A DNA stretch of 64,000 bases from Actinobaculum sp. 313 (GCF_003073475.1 NZ_CP029033.1:1054001-1118000); one strand, 5' to 3'; shown: positions 45,192 to 54,399, numbered from the stretch's first letter. The notes: generated by a model not told the origin, from the sequence alone. Numbers and translations: made by a program.

Positions 45192-45646
45192 GCGCTGGGA
45201 ATGCCGAGAGCGGCGCGGTAATGAACGGTAGGAATGCCGAGAACGGCAATATGTTGCTACTCGGGCTTGGGTTGTGGATGGTGCTTGTCGTCCTGCTAGG
45301 AGGACTGGTCTCGGTGTCCCTGTTGTACGTCGAACGGAGAGAACTTCTGGCTCAGGCGGATGCAATGGCATTGGAGATAGCCGACGATCTCTCCGATGCG
45401 GCCTACTACGAGGGAGGGCCTGACGCGGACTTAGGCCCGAGTTCACGGGAGGCATATGAAAAAGCTCTCCGTATCGTGCCGCAGGGGTACGAAGTTGCCC
45501 AACCGACGGGCATCGAGGAGGGAGATGTAGTGGTGACACTATCGACGTCTGCCAGAATCGCTCTGGTGCCGGATGGGTTAGGAACCGGTACGGTACGTTT
45601 AAGCGCCACCAGTCGTGCCTATTTGCGGCAACGCGCCGCACCATAG
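45188..45646 (+). CDS. TadG-like / Flp pilus helicase-secretin-neighbour protein
   Basis: Protein of 152 aa with one N-terminal membrane segment (NMLLLGLGLWMVLVVLLGG) and the TadG-like continuation LLYVERRELLAQADAMALEIAD, typical of the last gene in actinobacterial tad operons. ATG 45188 overlaps the previous stop by 4 nt. Its role in anchoring or regulating pilus assembly is inferred from position. Confidence 0.82.
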   Translation: MSAGNAESGAVMNGRNAENGNMLLLGLGLWMVLVVLLGGLVSVSLLYVERRELLAQADAMALEIADDLSDAAYYEGGPDADLGPSSREAYEKALRIVPQGYEVAQPTGIEEGDVVVTLSTSARIALVPDGLGTGTVRLSATSRAYLRQRAAP

Positions 45647-45731
45647 ACGAAGTCTGTGCGACAGCAAGAGCTGAGTGCCAAGCCAAGCCCGGTTCAGGAC
45701 GCCGATGCAGTAGCGGAGGGGAATAATGCGG

Positions 45732-45737
45732 TAGCCT
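45732..45737 (+). promoter_or_regulatory. -10 element of leaderless prfB
   Basis: TAGCCT (TANNNT) ends 7 nt before GTG 45745. No ribosome site precedes the start, so prfB is probably transcribed from its own promoter and translated without a leader. Confidence 0.6.
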
Positions 45738-45744
45738 TGCACCC

Positions 45745-46881
45745 GTGGCCACTGACTATTCAACCGAGATTGAGAATCTGCGCAGTATCTTCGACCAGAT
45801 CTCCGCCGTCGAGAATCCGCAGGAGTTACGCAAGCGCGTCGCGGAGTTGACGGAGCAGTCTGCCGATCCAGACCTGTGGAACGAACCGGAGAAGGGGCAG
45901 GCGGTGGCATCCAAGCTGTCGCACGCCCGTTCCGAGCTGGAGAAGATCGAAAAAATGGGTCGGCGGCTGGATGATCTTGAGGCGTTGCTGGAGATGGCGA
46001 ACGAAGAGGTGGCAGGAGATCCGCAGACAGCGGCGGAGCTGTTTGCCGATTTGGACTCCGAACTCGAGGCCGTCTCGGAGTCGCTTTCCGAACTGCAGAT
46101 ACGCACTCTCCTATCCGGCAAATACGACGAACGCGACGCCGTCGTGACCATCCGGTCCGGAGCCGGAGGAGTCGACGCCGCGGATTTTGCGCAGACCTTG
46201 CAACGCATGTACCTGCGGTGGGCGGAGCGGCGGGGGTACACCGCCAAGGTGCTCGACACCTCGTACGCCGAAGAGGCGGGCATCAAGTCCACCACATTTG
46301 AGGTCCATGCCCCCTATGCCTACGGGACGTTGTCGGTGGAGGCCGGAACGCATCGCCTTGTGCGGATCAGCCCGTTCGATAACCAGGGGCGCCGCCAGAC
46401 GTCGTTCGCAGCGGTAGAGGTGATTCCCCTGATTGAAGGCACCGATCACATTGACGTGCCCGAGTCCGACATCCGTGTTGACGTGTTCCGCTCCTCCGGT
46501 CCGGGCGGACAGTCAGTTAACACGACTGACTCGGCGGTACGGATCACGCATTTGCCTACGGGAATCGTTGTCTCCATGCAGGACGAGAAGTCGCAGATAC
46601 AGAACCGCGCGGCCGCAATGCGCGTTCTCCAGTCCCGATTACTGCTTCTGAAACAGGAAGAAGAGGCCAAAGAAAAGAAAGAGCTCGCCGGCGATATTAA
46701 GGCCTCGTGGGGTGACCAGATGCGGTCGTATGTGCTGCAGCCGTATCAAATGGTCAAAGATCTGCGCACCGGGTTCGAGGCCGGCAACCCCGACGCTGTA
46801 TTCGACGGCGACATAGACGGCTTCATTGATGCGGGTATTCGCTGGCGCGCAACCGGAGAGAAGGCCGAAGCCGACGAGTAG
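45745..46881 (+). CDS. prfB: Peptide chain release factor 2
   Basis: Releases nascent peptides at UGA and UAA codons. The 378-aa protein has the stop-recognition tripeptide in [15 protein letters not shown] and the peptidyl-hydrolysis motif [16 protein letters not shown]. There is no programmed frameshift site near the N-terminus; the frame is continuous from GTG 45745, as usual in Actinomycetota. It precedes ftsE, the standard actinobacterial order prfB-ftsE-ftsX-smpB-ssrA. Confidence 0.97.
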   Translation: MATDYSTEIENLRSIFDQISAVENPQELRKRVAELTEQSADPDLWNEPEKGQAVASKLSHARSELEKIEKMGRRLDDLEALLEMANEEVAGDPQTAAELFADLDSELEAVSESLSELQIRTLLSGKYDERDAVVTIRSGAGGVDAADFAQTLQRMYLRWAERRGYTAKVLDTSYAEEAGIKSTTFEVHAPYAYGTLSVEAGTHRLVRISPFDNQGRRQTSFAAVEVIPLIEGTDHIDVPESDIRVDVFRSSGPGGQSVNTTDSAVRITHLPTGIVVSMQDEKSQIQNRAAAMRVLQSRLLLLKQEEEAKEKKELAGDIKASWGDQMRSYVLQPYQMVKDLRTGFEAGNPDAVFDGDIDGFIDAGIRWRATGEKAEADE

Positions 46882-46925
46882 CGCTCCGGCTCAACCAGCT
46901 GCGCTTCTCCACGGATTTTGCGAAC

Positions 46926-46931
46926 TATAAC
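46926..46931 (+). promoter_or_regulatory. Possible -10 element for ftsEX
   Basis: TATAAC lies in a short AT-rich patch between prfB and ftsE, 87 nt before the ftsE start. No good -35 is visible, so the call is weak. Confidence 0.3.
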
Positions 46932-47018
46932 ATTTTGTGACGGCGCGTCCCCGCCGGTCACGTCGCCATGCGCCGTATTCTCAGGGATGACTATGACCGC
47001 GGAATATGGCGAGAATCT

Positions 47019-47711
47019 ATGATCACATTCGACAAGGTGACGAAGCTCTACCAGAAGGGTGCCAGGCCGGCGCTCGACTCGGTCAGCTTGGATGTGGAAC
47101 GAGGAGAATTCGTGTTCCTCGTTGGCCCTTCAGGCTCCGGGAAGTCGACCATGCTGGCACTTATCCTGGCTGAGGAAAGGCCGACTTCTGGCCATGTGCA
47201 GGTTCTGGGCAAGGATCTTTCCACGGTGTCCCAGCGCCGCGTTCCCTTCATGCGCCGCGAGATCGGCACCGTTTTCCAGGACTTCCGGCTGTTGCCGGAC
47301 AAGAACGTGTACGAGAACGTTTCTCTCGCGCTTGAGGTGATCGGTGCTCCCCGCCATCGCGTGAAGACCGAAGTCCCTGAAGTCCTTGAAATGGTGGGAC
47401 TGGATGGAAAAGAAAAGCGTCGGATGTCAGAGCTGTCCGGTGGTGAGCGACAGCGTGTTGTTATTGCGCGCGCGATGGTCAATCGGCCTCAGATCCTGCT
47501 AGCGGACGAACCAACGGGAAATCTCGACTTTGAGACCGGGCTGTCGATTATGCGCCTGCTCGACCGGATCAATCGGACGGGAACAACCGTTGTGATGGCT
47601 ACGCATGACCGCGGGATAGTGGACCAAATGCGCAAACGCGTCATTGAGCTCAAAGAGGGCATCGTGGTGCGCGACCAGGCGCGCGGTGTCTACGGGGGAG
47701 GGCAGAACTGA
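47019..47711 (+). CDS. ftsE: Cell-division ABC ATPase FtsE
   Basis: ATPase of the FtsEX complex that gates cell-wall hydrolases at the septum (230 aa). Motifs are [10 protein letters not shown]-loop [19 protein letters not shown], signature [16 protein letters not shown] and Walker [15 protein letters not shown] 47019 gives the usual start [11 protein letters not shown]; the frame is open 51 nt further up. Its TGA overlaps the ftsX ATG by one base. Confidence 0.96.
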   Translation: MITFDKVTKLYQKGARPALDSVSLDVERGEFVFLVGPSGSGKSTMLALILAEERPTSGHVQVLGKDLSTVSQRRVPFMRREIGTVFQDFRLLPDKNVYENVSLALEVIGAPRHRVKTEVPEVLEMVGLDGKEKRRMSELSGGERQRVVIARAMVNRPQILLADEPTGNLDFETGLSIMRLLDRINRTGTTVVMATHDRGIVDQMRKRVIELKEGIVVRDQARGVYGGGQN

Positions 47712-48619
47712 TGCGTTTTCGTTTCGTTATCTCCCGCACCTTCAAGGGGTTGTTCTCGAATAGTGCGATGGCGCTTTCGGTAGCGCTTGTCACCTTTGTC
47801 TCCCTGCTCTTCGTCGGGGCGGCCGTACTGCTGCAAACGCAGATCGGCTCAATGAAAGATGACTGGTATGACAAGGTCGAGGTTTCCGCTTTCCTCTGCC
47901 CCGTCGATGCCATATCGGCCCAGTGTGCCTCCGGCGAAGCGTCGGAAGAACAAATCGCCGCTATCAGGGAGTACCTTGAGACGGATGAAATGCAGGAATA
48001 CGTTGAGTCGTACGCTTTCGAAACGAAGGCTGAGGCTTACGAACGTTTCCAGGAACGTATGGAGGGCACGAGCTGGGCTGAGGTACTCACCGAGGAGCAA
48101 ATGCAAGCTTCCTTCCGGATCAAACTGAAGGATCCCACCGAATATGAGGTGGTGGCTGAGGCCTTATCGGGACGTTCCGGTGTGGACACGGTTGTGGACC
48201 AAAGAGCTCAGTTGGAACCGATTTTCAACGTTCTCAACAAACTGACGTTGGCAGCGGGAGCCTTGGCGGCGGTTATGATCCTCACGGCATTGCTTCTAAT
48301 GCCGACGACGATCCGTCTATCGGCCATGTCACGGCGTAACGAAACGGAGATCATGCGCTACGTTGGCGCATCGAACTTCTTCATTGAGCTGCCCTTCATC
48401 TTGGAAGGCGTGCTTTCAGCGTTACTAGGAGCGGTTCTCGCTGTTGCGGGGCTTTACGTTGTGGTCGAGCAATTTATACAGAAGTGGTTTACCAACGAGT
48501 GGCTGCGGCCGGTTTCGTCTGTTGATGTACTTCAGATTGCTCCGGCGCTTATCGTCGGCGCTGCCGTCGTGGCAGCCCTGGCCTCGTGGGTGACATTACG
48601 CAGGTATGCCCGGGTGTAG
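47711..48619 (+). CDS. ftsX: Cell-division membrane protein FtsX
   Basis: Permease-like partner of FtsE (302 aa). It starts [20 protein letters not shown], typical of actinobacterial FtsX, with a first membrane helix, a large extracytoplasmic domain (about residues 45-165, containing two Cys in CPVDAISAQC), and three further helices. The extracytoplasmic domain would contact the murein hydrolase encoded immediately downstream. The stop at 48619 is about 20 nt before that gene. Confidence 0.96.
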   Translation: MRFRFVISRTFKGLFSNSAMALSVALVTFVSLLFVGAAVLLQTQIGSMKDDWYDKVEVSAFLCPVDAISAQCASGEASEEQIAAIREYLETDEMQEYVESYAFETKAEAYERFQERMEGTSWAEVLTEEQMQASFRIKLKDPTEYEVVAEALSGRSGVDTVVDQRAQLEPIFNVLNKLTLAAGALAAVMILTALLLMPTTIRLSAMSRRNETEIMRYVGASNFFIELPFILEGVLSALLGAVLAVAGLYVVVEQFIQKWFTNEWLRPVSSVDVLQIAPALIVGAAVVAALASWVTLRRYARV

Positions 48620-48639
48620 GAGACGGGAGGTTCTGCCTA

Positions 48640-49979
48640 ATGAAGAACTTGGTAATGAAGCGGATGCGGACTCGGCGGAGACGAAGGCTGTCGGGACTGC
48701 TGGCAGTCGGCGCGTTGTGTTTGAGTGGCTTGGCGACGGCGGGGCCCGCTTTCGCAACTGATCGTGATGACCTTGTAGAGCAACAAGAACAACAGGCTGC
48801 CGAGATTGAAAGCCTGCAGTCGTCGCTCGAAGGGGTTGATTCCGATTTACAGGCGATCTACCTGAAGACCGAAGAGACCCGGGGACAGGTGGCGACCGCT
48901 GAGGCGGAACTCGCGATTGCGCAAAATGAGTTGGCCGCTGCTGAACGTGATCAACAGGCGGTTGCGGCACAGTTGGAGGCCGCGCAGGCGGAGCTGGAAA
49001 GCATCGAGGCCGATATCGAACAGGGCGAGTATGATATCGAAAAGGCGCGCAACAATTTGGCGGAACTGGGCCGTGCCCAGTATCGGGGGAGTCCACGCCG
49101 TCGACAGTCGATATGATCGTCAACGCGAATTCGACGGAGGACTTCCTGGATTCATACGCCTCTTCCGAAGCTCTCAATCGCGCCGAGTCCAGTGCCCTGA
49201 CACAGGCACAACAGGCAGTTTCCCGTAACGAGACCCGTGCCGCGCGGCAGAGTGATGTCGAGGAGCAAATCAGTGGTCTAAAGGATCAGGCCGACGCCCT
49301 CGTCGAGGAGAAAACCGAGAAGGAAGCGAACGCGCAGAACAAGAAGGACGAATTGGAGGAGTTGCAGGCCTCTTACGAGGGGCAGGCGGCGGAACTTGAG
49401 TCTCGCAAGGAGGACTTCCAGGCGTCCTTGGATAAAACGCAGTCAGCCTACGACGACACGGCGGCGGCCATCGCAGCCATCGACGCGGAGAATGCGCGCA
49501 GGGCTGCGGCGGCCAGCAGCGGTGGCGGTGGAGGAGGCACGGTTTCGACGGGCTCTTCCTGGCTCATCCCCGTCGTTCCAACCCCGCTGTATGTGACGTC
49601 GCCGTTCGGTATGCGCTGGTATCCAATCACCGGTGGATATTGGATGCACAACGGCGTAGATCTTCGCTCGACCTGCGGGTCGCCTCAGTATGCGCCTGCC
49701 AATGGAACGATTGCACGTGTCATCCCGGCTGCCGGCAACTCGACGCATGGCAATCAGATATATGTCAATCTGGGGACGGTGAACGGCCACTCGTGGGTGG
49801 TGGTCACCAACCATTTGTCTGCTTTCAATGTTTCTGTGGGGCAGACGGTGAGGCAGGGCGATATTATCGGCTATACCGGTCAAACCGGTGACGTGACGGG
49901 ATGCCACGTGCATATGGAGGTATGGCGAGACGGTTCGGTTATCGACCCGATGAGTCTTCCCGGCTTTACGACCTATTGA
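48640..49979 (+). CDS. Secreted coiled-coil M23 endopeptidase (one -1 frameshift)
   Basis: Cell-wall hydrolase of the EnvC/PcsB type, probably activated by FtsEX. Signal peptide ending near AGPAFA, then two long coiled coils rich in Glu, Gln and Ala, a linker of Gly/Ala/Ser, and a C-terminal LytM (M23) domain. The zinc ligands are HNGVDLR (H and D) and CHVHMEV (HxH). The frame breaks after AQYRG: five Gs at 49085-49089 should be six, which restores ESTPSTVDMIVNANSTEDFL. Repaired length is about 446 aa. GGGAGG precedes ATG 48640; ATG 48655 is an alternative. The position after ftsX is the best functional clue. Confidence 0.88.
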
Positions 49980-50245
49980 GTCGGTGGTGCCGTCCCGCTG
50001 CAGTCCGGCGTGCCGTGATCCTAACGGTGGAGAGTCAGATGCGCGAATGCGACCGGCCTGTGGCGTCGAGACCATCGGGGTGTGGTGTTGGATGCGTTGG
50101 TAGGGGCCGCGAGGTTCTGCCAACTTTTGCCCCGCAGCGGTGGCGCGGGAAGGTTGCGTTGACGGCCCAGAGGTGGCCAGATCCCCCTGGCAGCCGCTAG
50201 AATGGGTGGCCGTTCAGTTGTACAGGTTTCTTGGAGGAGGTCGCC

Positions 50246-50770
50246 ATGGCGAAGAAAACCGACAAGCTTACTGCTGCGCAGAAAGCGAAAGCGGCCTCGG
50301 ATGCTAAGCAGGTGATCGCTCGCAACAAGCGGGCGCGGCACGATTACCTCATCGAGGACACCTACGAGGCCGGTTTGGCATTGACAGGCACGGAGGTTAA
50401 GGCGCTGCGCATGGGCCGTGCTTCGCTGATTGATGCGTGGGTGGAGATCGACCGCGACGGCGAGGCATGGCTCCAAGGTGCGAATATTCCGGTGTATGCG
50501 ATGGGAACGTGGACCAACCATGCTCCCACGCGCAAGCGGAAGCTGCTGCTGCATCGCGAAGAAATCCGTAAATTGGCGCAGAAGTCGGCTGCTAAGGGAT
50601 ACACGATCGTTCCACTTGAGCTGTACTTCCTGCGTGGGCGTGCCAAGGTCGAGATTGCTTTGGCGCAGGGCAAGCAGGAGTGGGATAAGCGCGAGACTCT
50701 GAAGCGCCGCGAGGCGGACCGTGAGGCAGAGCGCGCCATGGCGGCCGCCCGCCGTCGGGCGCGGCGGTGA
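50246..50770 (+). CDS. smpB: SsrA-binding protein SmpB
   Basis: RNA-binding partner of tmRNA in ribosome rescue (174 aa). Motifs are [45 protein letters not shown] and [11 protein letters not shown], with a basic C-terminal tail ending ARRRARR. GGAGGAGG before ATG 50246 is a strong ribosome site. The tmRNA gene begins 149 nt after the stop. Confidence 0.97.
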   Translation: MAKKTDKLTAAQKAKAASDAKQVIARNKRARHDYLIEDTYEAGLALTGTEVKALRMGRASLIDAWVEIDRDGEAWLQGANIPVYAMGTWTNHAPTRKRKLLLHREEIRKLAQKSAAKGYTIVPLELYFLRGRAKVEIALAQGKQEWDKRETLKRREADREAERAMAAARRRARR

Positions 50771-50774
50771 GCGC

Positions 50775-50842
50775 CTCGGGAAGGTGACTGGCTTGGGAAG
50801 GCGAGCGGCCCGGGAAGGCGAGTGGTCTTGGGAATAGCTCGG
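50775..50842. repeat. 17-bp tandem repeats between smpB and ssrA
   Basis: Four imperfect 17-bp units (50775-50791, 50792-50808, 50809-50825, 50826-50842) share CGGGAAGGCGAG-type cores such as CTTGGGAAGGCGAGCGG. The last is the most diverged. The copy number may vary between strains. Confidence 0.85.
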
Positions 50843-50919
50843 GGCCTGTCAATGTTGTAAGATATACAGGCGCTCCATCGTGAGTACGTCCCGGAGTCAC
50901 CGGGTTGCCAACTGAATAC

Positions 50920-51287
50920 GGGGATGATCGGTTTCGACGGTGATTGTTTGTCGAAGGGAAGCGGGTCGAGGATGCAGAGTCATCTCGTTAACGACTCTCT
51001 GCAAACCAATAGGTGCCAACTCTAAGCGCACCGATTTCGCCCTCGCCGCCTGAGCGAGCTCCGAAATCCGTCGGCCCGAGGGGGCTTCTTCCTCGGAGTC
51101 CGGCGTCGTCTTAGGAAGCCACTGCTGAGTCCGCATGTTGCGGGCGAACTCGGAACACTTACGTAACTAGGTTCGTCAGAAACACGTCTGCGTGAGTTCT
51201 GGAGCCGAAAACAACGATTAGCAGACTGCACCCGGAGAAGACTTGGGCATGCATTACCGGACGCGAGTTCAATTCTCGCCATCTCCA
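50920..51287 (+). ncRNA. ssrA: Transfer-messenger RNA (tmRNA)
   Basis: One-piece tmRNA of about 368 nt that rescues stalled ribosomes with SmpB. The 5' GGGGATG (50920-50926) pairs with 3' CATCTCC (51280-51286) as the acceptor stem. The tRNA-like 3' end has the T-arm GAGTTCAATTCTCGCC, and CCA is not encoded. The tag frame starts at GCC 51015 and reads ANSKRTDFALAA to TGA 51051-51053, a typical actinobacterial proteolysis tag ending in ALAA. It follows smpB and is closed by a strong terminator. Confidence 0.95.
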
Positions 51288-51293
51288 CTGCAC

Positions 51294-51326
51294 GGTAGCC
51301 GCCACTGAATGCCAGTGGCGGCTACC
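51294..51326 (+). terminator. Terminator of ssrA
   Basis: GGTAGCCGCCACTG (51294-51307) and CAGTGGCGGCTACC (51313-51326) form a perfect 14-bp stem with a 5-nt loop just after the tmRNA 3' end. Confidence 0.85.
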
Positions 51327-51463
51327 CGCGTTTACGGGCATGTGGTGAAAGACAGTAGATCGCGCGGATACCTTGTGCGCGCTGCGGATAATGTGATTCT
51401 TCAAGTGCCGGTACTCTTGTGCGCAAGTCTGCCTCTGTACCCCGGCGTTAAATGCTGGGGGAC

Positions 51464-51501
51464 GGGCCTCGCTTATGAAGTGGGGCCTCGCTTATGAAGT
51501 G
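51464..51501. repeat. Perfect 19-bp tandem duplication
   Basis: GGGCCTCGCTTATGAAGTG occurs twice back to back (51464-51482 and 51483-51501), just after the GNAT gene stop on its downstream side. It may be a recent slippage event at the island edge. Confidence 0.9.
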
Positions 51502-51507
51502 GTGGAT

Positions 51508-51984
51508 TCAGTTGGCTTGTGTGAAACCGATCGATGTGTAGAGCGCGATCGCTGCACTGTTTTCGCTTTCCACTCGTAGACCGATGATGCGGTCATATGG
51601 CACCCTCTCTAGTGCCGTCGACAAGAGCGTTCGTCCGATACCCTCACCTCGGTGATCTGGATGCACAAACAGGTCGATGATGAATATCTGCTCGGCGACG
51701 TCATCCCATGGGGGAGAATCGACCACCATAATACAACCGACGATCTCGTTGTCATGCTCGTAGACGAGGTTTTGATCTGGCAGGAAGATTCCATACTCGC
51801 CGTTGAGTGCCGCTGAAATATCGGCGATTGCTTCCATTTCGTCTTCTACGGTCCCCGGCGGATAACTCTCGAAGTAAAGTCTGCCAACCGCAGTGACATC
51901 TTGCTCGGTCAGGCTTCTGACCTCCTGCGGAATAGCACCTTGCGAGACATACTCACGGCGGGGAAGTGTCATCGTCAGTTGCAT
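51508..51984 (-). CDS. GNAT-family acetyltransferase
   Basis: Small N-acetyltransferase of 158 aa. The acetyl-CoA site is seen as IIDLFVHPDHRGEGIGRTLL (motif A, RxGxG/A pattern) and the late IGLRVESENSAAIALYTSIGF (motif B). The substrate is unknown. The start at 51984 (MQLTMTL) or Met5 at 51972 is possible. It lies at the left end of the accessory island, alone on its transcript. Confidence 0.85.
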   Translation of the reverse strand: MQLTMTLPRREYVSQGAIPQEVRSLTEQDVTAVGRLYFESYPPGTVEDEMEAIADISAALNGEYGIFLPDQNLVYEHDNEIVGCIMVVDSPPWDDVAEQIFIIDLFVHPDHRGEGIGRTLLSTALERVPYDRIIGLRVESENSAAIALYTSIGFTQAN

Positions 51985-52080
51985 GTGGACGGCTTCTTTC
52001 AGGGTCTAAGTGTCTCCTTGAGTCATTGGCCAATGCTACCGGCCGGCACCGATGCGAATATCGAGAACTAGGCCAGCAAG

Positions 52081-52143
52081 CCGCCAACACGCATATGTGA
52101 TGTGCCACTAGCAGAAGTGGGCGAGAGAGCCGACCGGGGTCTT
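52081..52143 (+). repeat. Left copy of an island-flanking direct repeat
   Basis: Starts CCGCCAACACGCATATGTGA and continues for about 63 bp with roughly three-quarters identity to 55591-55655. The first 21 bases are identical in both copies. The two copies bracket the secreted-protein genes, the transposase remnant and the NADAR gene. Confidence 0.75.
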
Positions 52144-52222
52144 TGCGGGAACTCCCTCTGCGGGCGGCAGGATGCAGCGGGCGTTGTGAGGCTACGCAGC
52201 CGTGTCCGGCCACAGTCCGCCA

Positions 52223-52417
52223 TCACCGCTCGCCGTCGGCGGCGTCGTCGGAAAGCCGCAGCGAGATCAGAAGGCAGATCACTCCCGAGACGGCCGCAAT
52301 GGCGCTGGCGCGGTAGAAGTGGGGGCCGTCCTTCGAGGCGATGGAGAACACGAGGAGCACGATTGCGGATGTGATCACTCCTCGTGCGAATCTCCTAAGG
52401 AAGGTCTTCCGAGTCAT
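52223..52417 (-). CDS. Small two-segment membrane protein
   Basis: A 64-aa protein of no known family with two hydrophobic segments (GVITSAIVLLVFSIA and ASAIAAVSGVICLLISL) separated by a short polar loop. ATG 52417 lies 2 nt after the stop of the Gly-rich secreted protein gene, so the two are almost surely co-translated. A partner or immunity role is possible but not shown. Confidence 0.65.
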   Translation of the reverse strand: MTRKTFLRRFARGVITSAIVLLVFSIASKDGPHFYRASAIAAVSGVICLLISLRLSDDAADGER

Positions 52418-52419
52418 GG

Positions 52420-52920
52420 TCAGCGCAACTTACTACAAGGCTTGTTTATCACCTTGTATCGCACCGGGAATAGCGGCGGGTAGCCGTACGCCACTTCTGC
52501 ACATTGACCGGCTTTTGGCCCTGTGTTCCGCGAAATCAGTATTCCTAAACTTGTGCCGACAAGGCCACAGGCAACGCCGGCTATCGTCCCGCCGATTTTA
52601 CCGCAGAAAAGCCCGGCAGCGGCCGTGGCGTGTAACCCATTGAAGTCACTCCAGTCGCTCTGAGTCAGGTACACGTATATGTGGGTACCGAAACCGATAT
52701 GGAAGTCTTGCCTGTTTCCAGATAACCCGGGTGGTGGGGGTATTGGCAGCGAGAGGACCACAGGGTCCTCGGCGTCGTTGATGAGTGAATCATCGGAGAC
52801 GATGATACCGCTGTCATCCTCGGACGACCCCGTGTCTGCTTGTGCAACGTTGACGCCGCTCATTCCCAGTACTAGTCCGAAGGCGAGAAGAAACGTTCTC
52901 AGCCGCCGACTTTTTTTCAT
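52420..52920 (-). CDS. Secreted Gly-rich protein of unknown function
   Basis: A 166-aa exported protein. The signal peptide (MKKSRRLRTFLLAFGLVLG to about AQA) is followed by an acidic segment (SSEDDSGIIVSDDSLINDAE). A patch QSDWSDFNGLHATAAAGLF then leads into the Gly/Ala-rich hydrophobic GTIAGVACGLVGTSLGILIS, and a C-terminal part with two Cys follows. Four cysteines in total could form two disulphides. Similar small secreted proteins occur widely in Actinomycetota without known role; the layout resembles some bacteriocin-like precursors. ATG 52920 follows GGTGAGGA; the ORF is open 30 nt further up. Confidence 0.75.
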   Translation of the reverse strand: MKKSRRLRTFLLAFGLVLGMSGVNVAQADTGSSEDDSGIIVSDDSLINDAEDPVVLSLPIPPPPGLSGNRQDFHIGFGTHIYVYLTQSDWSDFNGLHATAAAGLFCGKIGGTIAGVACGLVGTSLGILISRNTGPKAGQCAEVAYGYPPLFPVRYKVINKPCSKLR

Positions 52921-52950
52921 TTGTAGATCCTCACCTTCGTTTAGAAGCAA

Positions 52951-52984
52951 ACAGAGGCAAACCCTGCCCGGGGTTTGCCTCTGT
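52951..52984. terminator. 14-bp perfect hairpin upstream of the Gly-rich protein gene
   Basis: ACAGAGGCAAACCC (52951-52964) and GGGTTTGCCTCTGT (52971-52984) pair perfectly around a 6-nt loop. On the plus strand GATTTT follows. On the minus strand the hairpin ends about 30 nt before the gene start, so it may be the terminator of a lost upstream gene or a leader structure. Confidence 0.6.
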
Positions 52985-53020
52985 GATTTTCACGCTAACT
53001 GATATAGGACGCTACGTCAA

Positions 53021-53108
53021 CAGTTCGACGAGACTCATTACAGATGCCCGTGAAAGTGGTTCGCTGCCTCATTTGGAACTGCCCGCGAAAGTCGCGGATC
53101 GTGGTGGG
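53021..53108 (+). repeat. Left copy of an IS-end direct repeat
   Basis: An 88-bp segment starting CAGTTCGACGAGACTCATTA recurs at 54476-54563 with about eight differences. It lies just upstream of the transposase remnant and presumably is its left terminal region. Confidence 0.85.
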
Positions 53109-53128
53109 CATGCGGTGGTGGGTTGTCA

Positions 53129-54399
53129 ATGCAGGCCAGGGCAGAGATCACTAGGAAGTACGCCAAGGCCTATGCCAAGGGCGTCCAAAGGAGATAAGGG
53201 GAGGATGCCCGGCGAGGTGTGCGCGGTGACCGGTCGGGTGTCGGGAGGGTGCCAGGCGGCGCCTGAGAGCGGTAGCCAAGCGCCCTGCGGGAGCTGGCAG
53301 GTCCAAGCCTAGGACCAGGGCGCGCACGTACTCCTAATGAGGCCTTAATGGTGTTACAACGAGTGTGGGCGGCCAGCGGCAAACAGTTGCGGCACATACC
53401 GATGCGTATCCATGCCGCTGCTGGACCTGTTGGAGGCCGCGGGCGAGCTCGTGGGCGGCACTGACCACAACAAGCTACCAAGTGGGCCGTGAGCCGGGTG
53501 TCGATGAGCGCGGCGAGAATCGATCGTTATCTCGCCCCGGTCAGGGCCAAGGACCAACTGCGCGGCAAGAGCGCCACCAATGGCTGGCCCGCTACTGCGC
53601 AACACCCGTCAGGATCCGCAAGGCTGGCGACGAGGCCCGTGCAGTTCGCGGGGTTCTTCAAGGCCCGTTACCGTCGCTCACTGTGGCCCGGTACTCAAAG
53701 GCGAGTTCGCCCGCACCGGGAACATGACCAACCGTGTTCACCGGCTGGGCCTTCACCCGACCCATCCGCAGGCGGCGCCCAGAAGCACATCAGGGCAGCC
53801 CTGGACCAGGTCGTGGACGACACTCCGCTTCCCCATCACGGGCATGGACGAGCGAATAACGGCAGCGAGTTCACCGGCCACGGGGTGGTCACGTGGGCGA
53901 CAAACCTGGACATCTACTCCCGCCCCGGGGTCGGCAGTACAGGAAGAACGATCAAGCCACGACCCGTGTCCAAGAACAATCACCAGGTAACACCGCTACG
54001 CGTTCTACTACCACTACCGGCACCGATGCCGAGCGGGAGGTGCTCAAGCCGGTTGTGGGTGCTGGTGGACGCGCAGACCAACTTCCTGACTCCCATCAAG
54101 AAGCCCATCGGATGGGGAACCAACAAGGAAGGCAAACGCAAACGCCTGTACGACACTCCTCGTACCCCACCCGACCGGCTGCCCGGCACCGACGTATTGA
54201 CCGACAAACAGAAACAAGAACTGATCACCTACCGCAGCCAGCCGGGCCCCGCCGCCATCACCCGCCGCACCGCACGGCCTCCAGGACGTGCTCATCGCCC
54301 TGGCCAAAGACAAGACCAACCAGCACCTGCCCAGCCCAGTTCCCCAGCATCCTGCCCGACCTCCACAAGAACATCCACACCACGAAAACCGCCTCCTAG
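53129..54399 (+). pseudogene. Decayed DDE integrase-type transposase (IS481-like)
   Basis: Remnants of one transposase are spread over all three frames. In order I see AEITRKYAKAYAKG, PRTRARTYS, MVLQRVWAASG, DRYLAPVRAKDQLRGKSAT, VAHCGPVLKGEFARTGNMTN, HIRAALDQVVDD, NNGSEFTGHGVVTWATNLDI, YRKNDQAT, SKNNHQV, LWVLVDAQTNFLTPIKKPIG, KRKRLYDTPRTP, ALAKDKTNQHL and FPSILPDLHKNI. These belong to an integrase-core (rve) transposase common in Actinomycetota. At least six frame changes and internal stops show real decay, not one sequencing slip. It lies between the 88-bp direct repeats. Confidence 0.85.

Noticed and set aside
45745-45830. Programmed +1 frameshift in prfB
   Set aside because: The reading frame is continuous from GTG 45745 and no CTT-TGA slip site follows a Shine-Dalgarno-like element.
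50775-50842. Short CRISPR array
   Set aside because: Units are contiguous without spacers and only 17 bp long; it is a tandem repeat.
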